DNA of 64,000 nt from Methylobacterium sp. E-005. Lineage in GTDB: Bacteria; Pseudomonadota; Alphaproteobacteria; Rhizobiales; Beijerinckiaceae. Numbering within the stretch: the first letter of the stretch is position 1; each line of letters opens with the position of its first letter. Made by a program: the position numbers and the translations under genes. The notes beneath the pieces are model-generated. The model did no database searches and had not been told where the DNA came from. It was given only the letters and a program-made list of their open reading frames with translations. The stretch lies in assembly GCF_022829725.1 (NCBI RefSeq), contig NZ_JAKSYG010000164.1, positions 1-64,000 on the forward strand. Reading direction: 5' to 3'. Shown here one piece after another: positions 41,856 through 51,132 of this stretch.

Positions 41856-42763
41856 GCGGCGCGGGCCTGACCGTCGCCGTGGTGGGGGCCGGGGCGGTCG
41901 GCTGCTATTACGGGTTTCTGCTGGCGAAGGCCGGCCATACGGTGACGCTGATCGGACGGCCTGCTCTGGCGGAGGCTGTTCGGGGATCGGGTCTGGTTCT
42001 GGAGCGTGCGGCCCAAACCGATTCCGTGGCCGTGCGGGCGACCACCGAGGGGAGCGGGGTCGCCGACGCTAAGCTGGTCCTCGTCTGCGTGAAGTCCGGT
42101 GACACCGAGGCGGCCGGCGCGACGATCGCCCCGCATCTCGATCCCGCGGCGGCGGTCCTGAGCCTCCAGAACGGCGTCGACAATGCCGACCGCTTGGCTG
42201 CGGTGCTGGGGCGGCCCGTCGTGCCGGTAGCGGTCTATGTCGCCACGGAAATGGCCGGGCCGGGCCGCGTCCGGCACAACGGGCGGGGCGACCTGATCAT
42301 CGGCGCCTCACCGGTGAGCGGGCGCATCGCCGCCGCCTTCACGGCCGCCGGCATCCCCACCACCGTGTCGGAGCGGGCCATCGACGCCCTGTGGGGCAAG
42401 CTGATCCTCAACTGCGCCTACAACGCCCTCTCGGCGCTGACGCAACTCCCCTACGGACGGCTGGTGCAGGGCGAGGGCGTGGTGGCATGCATGACCGACG
42501 TGGTGCGGGAATGCGTCGCCGTGGCCGAGGCGGCCGGGGTGTCCGTGGCGCCCGACATCCTCGATCGCGTGCTGGGCCTCAGCACCACGATGGCCGATCA
42601 GCGCTCCTCCACCGCTCAGGATCTTGCCCGCGGCCGGCCCAGCGAAATCGATCACCTCAACGGCTACGTCGTACGCACGGGAACCGCGCTGGGTATCCCA
42701 ACGCCGGCCAATCGGATGCTGCACACGCTCGTCAAACTCGCTGAGGCGCAGGTTCGGGACTAA
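41852..42763 (+). CDS. ketopantoate reductase family protein (2-dehydropantoate 2-reductase)
   Basis: This 303-residue protein has the NADP-binding motif VAVVGAGAVGCYYGFLLAKAG and the C-terminal catalytic segment with KLILNCAYNALSAL (Lys of the ketopantoate reductase site). Asp or Glu residues near 250 complete the family pattern. It reduces 2-dehydropantoate to pantoate with NADPH in coenzyme A synthesis, but many paralogs act on other 2-oxoacids. The ATGA overlap with the YdiJ gene couples them. Confidence 0.85.
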   Translation: MSGAGLTVAVVGAGAVGCYYGFLLAKAGHTVTLIGRPALAEAVRGSGLVLERAAQTDSVAVRATTEGSGVADAKLVLVCVKSGDTEAAGATIAPHLDPAAAVLSLQNGVDNADRLAAVLGRPVVPVAVYVATEMAGPGRVRHNGRGDLIIGASPVSGRIAAAFTAAGIPTTVSERAIDALWGKLILNCAYNALSALTQLPYGRLVQGEGVVACMTDVVRECVAVAEAAGVSVAPDILDRVLGLSTTMADQRSSTAQDLARGRPSEIDHLNGYVVRTGTALGIPTPANRMLHTLVKLAEAQVRD

Positions 42764-42916
42764 GGTCGTAGGATGCGGCCGCCTGTCCCCTCGGGATCGC
42801 GCGCGACCGCTTCCCGCAGCCATCCCGTCGGGCCGGGTGGGCGATACGCTCGCGATGTCTCGCCTCGACATCGTCGATCCACCGCAGCCGGACGGCGCGG
42901 GGTCGGCGGCACGCGA

Positions 42917-43231
42917 TCAAGCGCGCGCGGCGGCGTTGGCCTTGCGGGTGGCGGCGGCCTTCTTGGCGGAGGCGGAGCGCTCGGCCGCGCTGCGTTCGGC
43001 CGATGCCTTGCCACCCGATTCGCCGCCCTTGTGGGCGGCCGGATGGTCGGTCGCCTTCCCGCGTCCCGAGCCGCCGGGCTTCTTGCCGCCACCGTCATCC
43101 TTGTTGACGGTGGCCCAGGCGCGGGCTTCCGCCTCCTTCTCCGGCACGCCGCGGGATTCGTAGGATTCCGCGATGTGCTCGGCCTTGCGCTTCTGCTTGT
43201 CGGTGTATTTCGCCTTGTCGCCCTGTGACAT
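42917..43231 (-). CDS. Lys/Ala-rich small protein, plasmid-stabilisation-like
   Basis: This 104-residue protein begins MSQGDKAKYTDKQKRKAEHI, has SYESRGVPEKEAEARAWATV in the first half and a low-complexity Lys/Ala/Ser tail. Rhizobiales genomes carry many such proteins, often annotated as plasmid stabilisation proteins. It is probably nucleic-acid binding because of the high charge. It lies 18 bases before the histidine kinase stop and is transcribed in the same direction, upstream of nothing obvious. Confidence 0.7.
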   Translation of the reverse strand: MSQGDKAKYTDKQKRKAEHIAESYESRGVPEKEAEARAWATVNKDDGGGKKPGGSGRGKATDHPAAHKGGESGGKASAERSAAERSASAKKAAATRKANAAARA

Positions 43232-43249
43232 CGCGCGACTCCTGTGCGC

Positions 43250-44869
43250 TCAGCCTACCCCGGTCGGGCCGTCGAGAATGGACCGCACACGGCGGACCAG
43301 CTCGGTGCGCCGGTAAGGCTTGTTGAGCAGATCAAACTCCGAACCGCCGATATCGGTTCGCTCCAGGCTCGCCTCCGCGTAGCCGGTGGCGAGCAGGACC
43401 TTGAGCTTGGGCTGGCGCCGCCGGGCCTCCCGGGCGAGCAGAACGCCGTTCATGCCGCCGGGCATGATCAGGTCGGTGAACAGCAAATCGACCCGCTCGC
43501 TGGAATCGAGGATCTCCAGCGCCTCGCGGGCATTGCTGGCCATCAGGGTCACGTAGCCGAAATCCCGCAGGATCGTGCGGGCCAGTTCGGCCACATCCTC
43601 CCGGTCGTCGACGATCAGGATCGTCTCGGTGCCTTGCCGGTCTACGGACCGCAGCGAGACCTTCGGCACCGCGCTGACGTCGCCGTCCGTCGCCGGGAAC
43701 GAGAGCCGCACCGTCGTGCCCTCGCCGACGGTGGATTCGATCTGCGCCGCGCCGCCCGACTGCTTGGCGAAGCCGTACACCATCGAGAGTCCGAGGCCGG
43801 TGCCCTTGCCCTCCTCCTTGGTGGTGAAGAACGGGTCCATCACCCGGGCCAGCACGGCCGGCGGGATGCCGGTGCCGGTGTCGCGGATCGCGATGCTGAC
43901 GTAGCGGCCGTCACGCAACGGCCCGATCTCCCGGCCGCGGGCGGCGATCTCGCTGTTCTCTGTGGCGATCCGCACCGTGCCGCCCTCCGGCATCGCGTCG
44001 CGGGCGTTGATCAGCACGTTCAGGATCGCGACCTCGGCCTGGGTCGGGTCGACGCGGCAGTTCCAGAGGTCCGGGGCGAGATCGAGCTCGACCTTGACCG
44101 CTTCGCCCACCGACCGGGCGACCATTTCGCCCATACCCTCGATCAGGGTGTTGAGGTTGACCGCGCGGCCGTCCAGCCGCTGCTTGCGGGCGAAGGCGAG
44201 CAATTGCTGCGTCAGGGTGGTGGCGCGATCGGCGGCCTGGCGGATGTTGTCGGTGGCGCGCCCCAGCCGGGCGCGGTCGGCATCCGGCTTCTCCAGGCCG
44301 GCCGCCAGGATGTCGACGTAGCCGACGATCACCTGCAGCAGGTTGTTGAAATCATGCGCGATGCCGCCCGTGAGCTGGCCGAGCGCCTCCATCTTCTGCG
44401 CTTGGCCCAGGGCCTCCTCGGCGTCGCGGCGCCGCGACACGTCGAGCTGCGAGCCGAAGTAATACACGAGCTCGCCGTCGGCATTGTAGACCGGCGAGAC
44501 GAACAGGGCGTTCCAGAAGGTCGAGCCGTTCTTGCGGTAGTTCAGGATTTCGGTGGCGAATTCCCGCTTCTCGGCGATCGCCGCGCGGACCTGCGCGACG
44601 CTTTCCCGGTCGGTGTCGGGGCCCTGCAGGAAGCGGCAGTTGCGCCCGATCAGCTCCTCCGGCGTGTAGCCGGTCATCGCCAGGAAGGCGCGGTTGGCGA
44701 AGATGATCGGGTTGTCGGGCTGGCGCGGATCGGTGACGATCATCGGCATCCGCGTCGTCTCGACCGCGGCGAAGAAGATATCGCTCTTGCGATCCGTGAC
44801 GTCGCTCGGCGCGCTGTCCCGGACCTGGGGACCGGATCCGACGGGCGGGGTTTCTGGGGTCTCGGACAT
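43250..44869 (-). CDS. LOV-domain hybrid histidine kinase
   Basis: This 539-residue kinase has a LOV domain at residues 30-150, with the flavin motif [13 protein letters not shown] (photoactive Cys78), the Asn pair at 110 and 120 ([13 protein letters not shown]) and Gln141 (YFGSQLDV). It therefore should sense blue light with FMN. A HisKA domain follows (GGIAHDFNN, His172), then an HATPase ([33 protein letters not shown]). A C-terminal receiver has Asp466 and Lys517. It is upstream of the AI-2E-type gene. Confidence 0.9.
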   Translation of the reverse strand: MSETPETPPVGSGPQVRDSAPSDVTDRKSDIFFAAVETTRMPMIVTDPRQPDNPIIFANRAFLAMTGYTPEELIGRNCRFLQGPDTDRESVAQVRAAIAEKREFATEILNYRKNGSTFWNALFVSPVYNADGELVYYFGSQLDVSRRRDAEEALGQAQKMEALGQLTGGIAHDFNNLLQVIVGYVDILAAGLEKPDADRARLGRATDNIRQAADRATTLTQQLLAFARKQRLDGRAVNLNTLIEGMGEMVARSVGEAVKVELDLAPDLWNCRVDPTQAEVAILNVLINARDAMPEGGTVRIATENSEIAARGREIGPLRDGRYVSIAIRDTGTGIPPAVLARVMDPFFTTKEEGKGTGLGLSMVYGFAKQSGGAAQIESTVGEGTTVRLSFPATDGDVSAVPKVSLRSVDRQGTETILIVDDREDVAELARTILRDFGYVTLMASNAREALEILDSSERVDLLFTDLIMPGGMNGVLLAREARRRQPKLKVLLATGYAEASLERTDIGGSEFDLLNKPYRRTELVRRVRSILDGPTGVG

Positions 44870-44988
44870 GCGAAGCGGTCTTCACTCTTCCGGTTTGGCA
44901 GAGGCGTGCGGCCCGTCACGACCTGCCGGTGCAGACTCTAGCGGTCTGCAACGCGAAGTCGACTGCGCGGTTTCCTGATGTCGAACGC

Positions 44989-46968
44989 TCAGGCGGTTGC
45001 CGCCTTGCGCACCGGGCCGGGCAGGGGGGCCGGTGACGGAGGGGCGACGCGTCGCGTCGGCTCGCGGCAGGTGCCCAGCACCGCCGAGAGCGCCTCGTTG
45101 AGCGAGGTCACGAGGAAGTCCGCCGAGGTCGCCCGGCGCAGGCGCTCCAGGGTGGCCGGGTCGCGCTCGCGCCAGAAACCCACGAGGATGCGCACCCCCG
45201 GCACCGCGGCCCGCGCCTGCCGAACGGTGAAGCGAATCTGCGAAAGGCTGACCGGTTCCAGATAGGAGAAGCAGATCAGGGCCAGCCCCTCCGGGTTCGA
45301 AGGTCGCTCGCCGGCGCGGATCGCTGCCATCGACAGGATTTGCGAGGCGAGCCCGTGCCGGGCGAGGATCTGGCTCAGCATCAGGGTCGCCGCCTCGTCG
45401 AACGGGCCGCGGCTGGATACGCACAGAACCGGCGTCTCGCTGCGCCAATGGGGCGCCAGATCCTCGCGAGTGAGGACGATGCCGGCGACGTCCCGGTCGG
45501 GCCCGATCGCGGCCAAGGCCGCGGCGGTCTCGGTATCAGGCCCCCGCCCCGATCCGCGCCGGGATCGCCGCGCGACCGGCGCCGTCCCGAGGCGATCGAC
45601 GACGGTGCGGATCGCCGCGCCGACCTCTTCCTGGCGTTCGCGATCGAGGGTCCCGCGCGACATGTCCTCCTGGGCCAGGAGCAGGCCGGCCAGCGCGACC
45701 TCGTCATAGTAGGTGACGAGGGCACGGGCCTTCAGGAACTGCCAGCCCTGGTCGATCGCCTCGGCCGGATCGCCGGCCAGCATGCGCTGATAGAAGATCT
45801 CGGGTGGCGACAGGGCCGGCTGGTCGCCGAGCAGCACGTCGAGATACCAGAGCCGCTCCACGTGCCGCCCCAGCACCACGAGGCAGACCGTGAGGGGCGT
45901 CGCCAGCACGAGGCCGATCGGCCCCCACAGGAAGGTCCAGATCGTCGCCGCCAGGATGACGGCGATCGGCGAGAGGCCGGTGGAATGACCGTAAAGCAGC
46001 GGCTCGATCACGTGGCCGCAGATCGGTTCGACCACCAGGAACAGGGCCGCGGTGGCGATCACCATCGACCACCCGGGATCGACCGCCGCGGCGAGGATCA
46101 GCGGCAGCAGGGCGCTGATCGCGGCGCCGATATAGGGCACGAACCGCAGGATCGCGGCGAGCACGCCGAACAGGGTCGGGCTCGGCACGCCGATCAGCCA
46201 GAGGCCGAAGCCGATCACCAGACCGAAGGCGATGTTGAGGGCAAGCTGCGCCAGGAAGAAGCGGCTGAGCCGGCTCGTGGCATCGTCGATCGCCGCCGTG
46301 GTCCGGCGCAGATCCTCCGAACCGCCGGCCAGCCGGATCGCCCGGTTCCTCAGATCCTCCCGCTGGAGCAGGATGAAGACCGTGAAGATCAGGATCAGGC
46401 CGGTCGTGGCGAGCGGATGCAGGACGGGGCCCGCGAAGGTCTGGAGCGTGTCGATCACGCTGGCACGCGCGGGCGTGATCTCGACCGTGAGCGGATGGGT
46501 GGCCGATCCCCGCTCGCCACGCATTTCCGCGGCCGGTGGCGGCTGCAGGGTGGCACTCAGATCCTGCACCATGTCGACGATGCGCGACAGGCTTCCGCTG
46601 CCGGCGGTCGCGCCGCGCAGGTCCTTGATCTTCGTGCGCATGGTCTGGGTGTAGCGTGGCAGGTCGGCGGCGAGCTGTGAGGCCTCGCTGGCGATCAGGC
46701 TGCCGATCCCGAACAGGGCACCGAACACGATCACCACGACCAGCAGCACCGCCGCGGCGCGCGGCACGTGCAGCCGCCGGAGCATTCGAACCGCCGGCAC
46801 CAGGACGAAGCTCAGCAGGATCGCCAACGTCACCGGAACCAGGATGTCGCGCCCGAGATACAAGGCCGCCATCGTCGCCACGACAAGGAGGAGCGAGGCC
46901 AGCGCCACGATGACCGGGAGGCCCTCCCGCAGGCGCTGGGCAGTGACGGGATCCTCACTCACGGACAC
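44989..46968 (-). CDS. AI-2E family transporter with C-terminal soluble domain
   Basis: This 659-residue protein has an N-terminal AI-2E/PerM (UPF0118) membrane part (to about residue 385, with the typical FVPYIGAAISALLPLILAA and WGPIGLVLATPL segments). A cytosolic extension of about 270 residues follows and is rarely seen in the family. Its second half (PVLCVSSRGPFDEAATLMLS, LALICFSYLEPVSLSQIRF) has the rhythm of a B12-binding-like Rossmann fold without the B12 His. The GTG start is at 46968. What it moves or senses is unknown. It is the gene between the LOV kinase and a DivK-like receiver. Confidence 0.85.
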   Translation of the reverse strand: MSVSEDPVTAQRLREGLPVIVALASLLLVVATMAALYLGRDILVPVTLAILLSFVLVPAVRMLRRLHVPRAAAVLLVVVIVFGALFGIGSLIASEASQLAADLPRYTQTMRTKIKDLRGATAGSGSLSRIVDMVQDLSATLQPPPAAEMRGERGSATHPLTVEITPARASVIDTLQTFAGPVLHPLATTGLILIFTVFILLQREDLRNRAIRLAGGSEDLRRTTAAIDDATSRLSRFFLAQLALNIAFGLVIGFGLWLIGVPSPTLFGVLAAILRFVPYIGAAISALLPLILAAAVDPGWSMVIATAALFLVVEPICGHVIEPLLYGHSTGLSPIAVILAATIWTFLWGPIGLVLATPLTVCLVVLGRHVERLWYLDVLLGDQPALSPPEIFYQRMLAGDPAEAIDQGWQFLKARALVTYYDEVALAGLLLAQEDMSRGTLDRERQEEVGAAIRTVVDRLGTAPVARRSRRGSGRGPDTETAAALAAIGPDRDVAGIVLTREDLAPHWRSETPVLCVSSRGPFDEAATLMLSQILARHGLASQILSMAAIRAGERPSNPEGLALICFSYLEPVSLSQIRFTVRQARAAVPGVRILVGFWRERDPATLERLRRATSADFLVTSLNEALSAVLGTCREPTRRVAPPSPAPLPGPVRKAATA

Positions 46969-47030
46969 GCTCCAGACTTCTCACGCGTAGGGGTCGGGTG
47001 GGAACGGCCATGGGCGCGAACGGATCCGCG

Positions 47031-47411
47031 TCAGCTCGCCTGTGCGGTCTCGCCCAGGGCAGCGCTGATCTGGCTGAGCAGCTTGGAGAAATCGACGGGC
47101 TTGGGATGGTAGTCGTCGCAGCCCGCCTGGATCGCCTTGTCGCGATCCCCCGACATGGCGTGGGCGGTGAGCGCGATGATCGGGATCGCCCGCGTGTCGG
47201 TGCCGGACTTGAGCGTGCGGGCGACTGACCAGCCGTCGAGGACCGGCAGGTTCATATCGAGGAGGATCACGTCGGGCTGGCCCGAGCGCGCCTGCCGGAC
47301 GCCGGCCTCGCCGTCATGGGCCAGGATGACCTCGTAGCCGCGGCGCTTGAGCCGCCGGGACAGGAAATCCCAGATCTCTTCGTGGTCCTCGACCAACAGA
47401 ATCTTCGCCAT
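47031..47411 (-). CDS. single-domain response regulator, DivK-like
   Basis: This 126-residue receiver domain begins MAKILLVEDHEEIWDFLSRR. Asp52 is the phosphate site (VILLDMNLPVLDGW), with the acidic pair at 8-9 and a conserved Lys in YHPKPVD. It has no output domain, as in DivK, CheY and CpdR. It is the next gene upstream of the AI-2E-type protein and near the LOV kinase, so it may be a partner of that kinase. The partner is inferred. Confidence 0.9.
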   Translation of the reverse strand: MAKILLVEDHEEIWDFLSRRLKRRGYEVILAHDGEAGVRQARSGQPDVILLDMNLPVLDGWSVARTLKSGTDTRAIPIIALTAHAMSGDRDKAIQAGCDDYHPKPVDFSKLLSQISAALGETAQAS

Positions 47412-47611
47412 CAGAACTCGAATCCCCGGCTCGCGAAATTCCCGGCTCGCGACCTGCCGGCCGGCATGCCAACGCGCGGCACCGCACAATCGCCCAACGC
47501 TCCTGCCGCGATTCCGGTCCGTCGAGAAGGGGGCGGGCCGTGCGGTTGACCCCGGCGTCGGCTGGTATGAGCGTGCCAGTCTACGAATCGTCAATATCGG
47601 GGAGGAACAGA

Positions 47612-48268
47612 GTGGCGGATCGGGCTGACATCACGTTCTATCATTCGCCCAATACGCGTTCCTCCGGGGTGCGCGTGCTCCTCGAGGAGCTGGGCGTGCC
47701 GTACCGGCTCCACGCGCTCAACATGCGCGCGGGCGAGCACCTTCAGGAGGCCTACCGCGTCATCAACCCGATGGCGAAGGTGCCGGCGATCCGGCACGGC
47801 GGCGCGCTGGTGACCGAGCAGGCCGCCATCTACCTCTACCTCGCCGACCTGTTCCCGGAGGCCGGCCTCGCTCCGGCAACGACCGATCCCGCCCGGGCGA
47901 CCTACCTGCGCTGGATGGTGTTCTACGGCTCGTGCTTCGAGCCCGCCGTGATCGACCGTCACCTGAAGCGGGAGCCCGGCCCGCGCGGCATGTCGGCCTA
48001 TGGAGAGTACGACAGCGTGATCGTGCGTGTGATCGAGGCGCTGACGCCGGGACCCTATCTCCTCGGCGAAAGGTTCAGCGCCGCCGATATCCTCTGGGGC
48101 AGCGCCCTCGGCTGGACCACGGGTTTCGGCCTCGTGGCGCCCGATCCGGTGCTGACCGGCTATGTCGAGCGGGTCCGGTCCCGGCCGGCCTTCCAGAGGG
48201 TGGCGGCCGCGGATGCGCAGCTCGCCGCGGAGCACGCGGCGGCCGCAGCACAGGCCGGGGCGGCCTGA
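47612..48268 (+). CDS. glutathione S-transferase
   Basis: This 218-residue GST has the N-terminal thioredoxin fold with TFYHSPNTRSSGVRVLLEEL (Ser/Asn for glutathione), NPMAKVPAIRHG and EQAAIYLYLADL as cis-Pro and ligand loop. A helical C-terminal domain follows with SAADILWGSALGW. GTG at 47612 follows GGAGGAAC and was chosen over a longer frame. It probably conjugates or detoxifies an electrophile; there is no operon partner. Confidence 0.88.
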   Translation: MADRADITFYHSPNTRSSGVRVLLEELGVPYRLHALNMRAGEHLQEAYRVINPMAKVPAIRHGGALVTEQAAIYLYLADLFPEAGLAPATTDPARATYLRWMVFYGSCFEPAVIDRHLKREPGPRGMSAYGEYDSVIVRVIEALTPGPYLLGERFSAADILWGSALGWTTGFGLVAPDPVLTGYVERVRSRPAFQRVAAADAQLAAEHAAAAAQAGAA

Positions 48269-48275
48269 CGAGGCG

Positions 48276-49196
48276 TCACGCCGTCTCCCAGATGCCGGTG
48301 CGTGCAAGCTGCGGTGCCGGCTCGGGCCGGCTCCAGCGCAGGGGGACGGCGGCCCGGCGCCGCCAGCCGGCCTCGACGGTGAACGACCAGGTCCGCTGCG
48401 CCCCCGTCAGCTGGGCGGCTTCAGCACCGCTCCAGTCGATCACCGTGTGCCCCTGAAGCATCAGCAGGTCGCCGCGCTCGAAATCGAGAAACAGCAACGC
48501 CGCGCGCGTCTCGCCGAGCAGGTTGCCCAGGGTGTTGAAGTAGCGGTTGCCGGAGAAGTCCGGCACCGTCAGCACGTCGCCCGCGACCCGGACGAAGCCC
48601 GGCCGGCCGCCCCGATGCGAGATGTCGGCGCCGCCATCGGCGAGCCCGTCCCGGGATCGGCTCGCCACGAACAGCGTGTCGGCGCCGTGGATCAGCGCGG
48701 CGGCCTCCGGATCCAGGGCTGCCAGGGGTTCGATCGGCCCCGCTTGGCGCATCTCGGGCTCGGGCTCGGCCACGCGCCGCTGGATGTATTGCGGGCAGTT
48801 GCCGAAGCTTTGCGCGATGGCGATCGTCAGGCCGTCCCGGTCGCGATGCATCACGCGCCCGTTGGCCCGATTGCGGCGGCGCGTGGCGAAGTCGAGGCCC
48901 AGGAGTCCTGCCTCGGCGCCGGGCACGAGGGCGCGGAGCGCGGGATCGGCCGGGTCGAGGGCCGACGCGATGGTGAGATGCATCGCGTCGGGCGACTGCA
49001 CGAAGCCGGGCTGCCCCGTCAGCACGGTGGCGCTCGGCGCGCCGGCGGCGTCCACGGTGCCCACGAACAGGTAGGGCAGGCCTGCGAAGAAGGTGCGGTG
49101 CTGCTCGGGCATGAGCGGGCGGATCGCCGGGGTCTCGCCCAGGACGTGGCCCGCCTGCTCTTGCGCGCGGATCTCGTCAGCATGGAAGCTGGCCAT
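48276..49196 (-). CDS. pyridoxamine-phosphate-oxidase-like FMN protein
   Basis: This 306-residue protein is of the PNPOx-like split-barrel family. Visible are an N-terminal RPLMPEQHRTFFAGLPYLFV and a repeated barrel segment with FASRSRD-like turn (TLFVASRSRDG), GFVRVAGDVLTVPDFSGNRY and the late FERGDLLMLQG. Such proteins bind FMN and often act with a partner glutathione transferase. ATG at 49196 lies eight bases after the upstream GST stop, supporting co-expression. The substrate is unknown. Confidence 0.8.
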   Translation of the reverse strand: MASFHADEIRAQEQAGHVLGETPAIRPLMPEQHRTFFAGLPYLFVGTVDAAGAPSATVLTGQPGFVQSPDAMHLTIASALDPADPALRALVPGAEAGLLGLDFATRRRNRANGRVMHRDRDGLTIAIAQSFGNCPQYIQRRVAEPEPEMRQAGPIEPLAALDPEAAALIHGADTLFVASRSRDGLADGGADISHRGGRPGFVRVAGDVLTVPDFSGNRYFNTLGNLLGETRAALLFLDFERGDLLMLQGHTVIDWSGAEAAQLTGAQRTWSFTVEAGWRRRAAVPLRWSRPEPAPQLARTGIWETA

Positions 49197-49204
49197 GGCA
49201 CACC

Positions 49205-49831
49205 TCACTCGGATTGGGGAATGGGGGAGGCGGGCATCGGAACGAAGCCCGGCAGCGCCTCCACGCGGGCGAGCCACGCCCGGACGGCCGGGTAGGGCGC
49301 GAGCGAGACACCACCCTCCGGGGCGTGGGCGACGTAGGAATAGCAGGCGATGTCGGCGAGCGTCGCCCGATCGGCCGCGAGGTAGGGGCGACCGGCCAGA
49401 TGGTCGTTCATGAAGGTGAGGATCCGGGCCGCAGTGGCGTGGACGGCGGCCCGGTCGGCCTGGGCGCCGAACACGACCATCAGCCGGGCGAGCGCCGGCC
49501 CGTAGCGCACTTCGCCGGCTGCGACGGACAGCCAGCGCTGAACCTGCGCGGCGCCGAGCGGGTCGTTCGGCATCCAGCCGCTCTCCGGCGCGTAGCGGGC
49601 GGCCAGATAGACCAGGATCGCGTTGCTATCGGCGATCACCACCGGACCATCGACCAAGACCGGAATCTGGCCGAGCGGGTTCAGGCGCCGGAGTTCCGCA
49701 GCCTCAGGCTGATCCCGGTCCGCCACCGTGACGAAGCGATAGGGCAGGCCGAGCAGCGACAGGAACAGCGCCGCGCGGTGCGAATGGCCTGAGAGGGGCA
49801 GACCGTAGAGGGTGAGGTTCGGTTCGGTCAT
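49205..49831 (-). CDS. glutathione S-transferase, second copy
   Basis: This 208-residue GST has GLPLSGHSHRAALFLSLLG (Ser for the thiolate), NPLGQIPVLVDGPVVIADSN as glutathione loop and a C-terminal helical domain (AARYAPESGWMP, TLADIACYSYVAH). It is unlike the GST at 47612. ATG 49831 was chosen from the fold start. It is in an operon with the PNPOx-like gene. A LysR gene, divergent, starts 97 bases away and may control the pair. Confidence 0.87.
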   Translation of the reverse strand: MTEPNLTLYGLPLSGHSHRAALFLSLLGLPYRFVTVADRDQPEAAELRRLNPLGQIPVLVDGPVVIADSNAILVYLAARYAPESGWMPNDPLGAAQVQRWLSVAAGEVRYGPALARLMVVFGAQADRAAVHATAARILTFMNDHLAGRPYLAADRATLADIACYSYVAHAPEGGVSLAPYPAVRAWLARVEALPGFVPMPASPIPQSE

Positions 49832-49927
49832 CGGCTGGGCTCCGTTGCCTGCCGAATGTCGCCCTTGCGCCGTTTGCCCGAAATCCGCAGATTCTGACAA
49901 TCAGACTTTCAATCCGCGCAGCAATCG

Positions 49928-50815
49928 ATGGACCGGCTGGACGAACTCACGCTCTTCGTCGCGATCATCGATGCGGGCAGCCTGGCGGGTGCAGCGCGGC
50001 GCCAGCGCCGCTCCGCCGCCGCCGTGACCCGCGCGCTCGCCAGTCTGGAAGCGCGGGCCGGCACCCGCCTCGTCGAACGCACGACCCGGCGCCTCGCCCC
50101 GACGCCGGCCGGCCTCGAACTCGCCGAGCGGGCGCGCGGCATCCTGGCGGGTTACGAGGCGGCCGTCTCGGGGGCCGCGCGCGACGCCGTGCGCGGCCTC
50201 GTGCGGGTCACGGCACCGTTGCTGTTCGGGCGCAAGCACGTGGCGCCCGTCGTGTCGGGCTTCCTCGATGCCTATCCAGAGACGCAGGTCGAGCTGGTGC
50301 TCGCCGACCGCAATCTCGACCTCGTGGAAGAGGGCATCGACGTCGCCCTGCGGATCGGGCGGCTCGCGGAGTCACGCCTCGTCGCCCGGCAAGTCGGGCG
50401 GGTGCGCCAGATCGTGGTGGCAAGCCCGGACTACCTCGTTGCCCGGGGCATGCCCCACCTCCCTGCGGATCTCGCCGAGCACGATACCATCCAGGGCTTC
50501 GTGCGCACGGGTTTGCGGGAGTGGCGTTTCGGGGCGAACCGCGTGCGCCTGACCCCACGCCTCATCGTCAACGAGGTCGAGGCCGCCCTGATCGCGGCCC
50601 GGGCCGGGCGCGGTATCGCGCGGGTCCTGTCCTATCAGGCGGCCGAGGACATCGCGTCGGGCCAGCTCGTGCGCCTGCTCGCGGATTACGAGCCGCCGCC
50701 GGTGCCGGTGCAACTCGTGACCCCGAGCGCGGATTTCCGGCCTGCGCGGGTGAACGCGTTCCTGGATTTCGCGGCCGACGCGCTGAAAGCCCTGCCGGTG
50801 CTGCGTGCCCCCTGA
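49928..50815 (+). CDS. LysR family transcriptional regulator
   Basis: This 295-residue regulator has the N-terminal winged helix (FVAIIDAGSLAGAARRQRRS then RALASLEARAGTRLVER). An effector domain follows (VRVTAPLLFGRKHVAPV, LVEEGIDVALRIGRL), typical of the CrgA/YafC subgroup. It is divergent from the GST/PNPOx-like operon, with a 96-base gap, and most likely regulates it. The effector is unknown. Confidence 0.88.
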   Translation: MDRLDELTLFVAIIDAGSLAGAARRQRRSAAAVTRALASLEARAGTRLVERTTRRLAPTPAGLELAERARGILAGYEAAVSGAARDAVRGLVRVTAPLLFGRKHVAPVVSGFLDAYPETQVELVLADRNLDLVEEGIDVALRIGRLAESRLVARQVGRVRQIVVASPDYLVARGMPHLPADLAEHDTIQGFVRTGLREWRFGANRVRLTPRLIVNEVEAALIAARAGRGIARVLSYQAAEDIASGQLVRLLADYEPPPVPVQLVTPSADFRPARVNAFLDFAADALKALPVLRAP

Positions 50816-50839
50816 TCCGTCATCGCGGGCGGTGCGCCA

Positions 50840-51091
50840 ATGGAAGCGACCGTGAAACGCAGGCGCTGCCGCAATCAGCGCGGGGCGGATAGAGCAGCCC
50901 TCGACGCTGTGGTGGATCGGGCGGGCGCCGATCTCGACCGCAGCCCCGAGATCCTGACGATCGACAACCGCTGGTTCCTGGAGCCGGTGCCGCCGCACGG
51001 GCTCGATCCCAACCTCCCGCTTTGCTCGGTCTTACGATGGGCATTCGAGCATTCGACCGACGCGTCGGATCCCGCGTTCTACGCACGCTGA
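50840..51091 (+). CDS. hypothetical protein (83 aa)
   Basis: The frame from ATG 50840 starts MEATVKRRRCRNQRGADRAA and has a hydrophobic segment SPEILTIDNRWFLEPVPPHG near the middle. Its last third overlaps the region upstream of the MFS start. It has no recognised domain, and the ribosome site is only fair (CGGGCGG). It is less certain than its neighbours. Confidence 0.35.
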   Translation: MEATVKRRRCRNQRGADRAALDAVVDRAGADLDRSPEILTIDNRWFLEPVPPHGLDPNLPLCSVLRWAFEHSTDASDPAFYAR

Positions 51092-51132
51092 TCTGTCGCG
51101 CGGCGGGGTTCCTCTGGGGCCGGGGAGATGCG

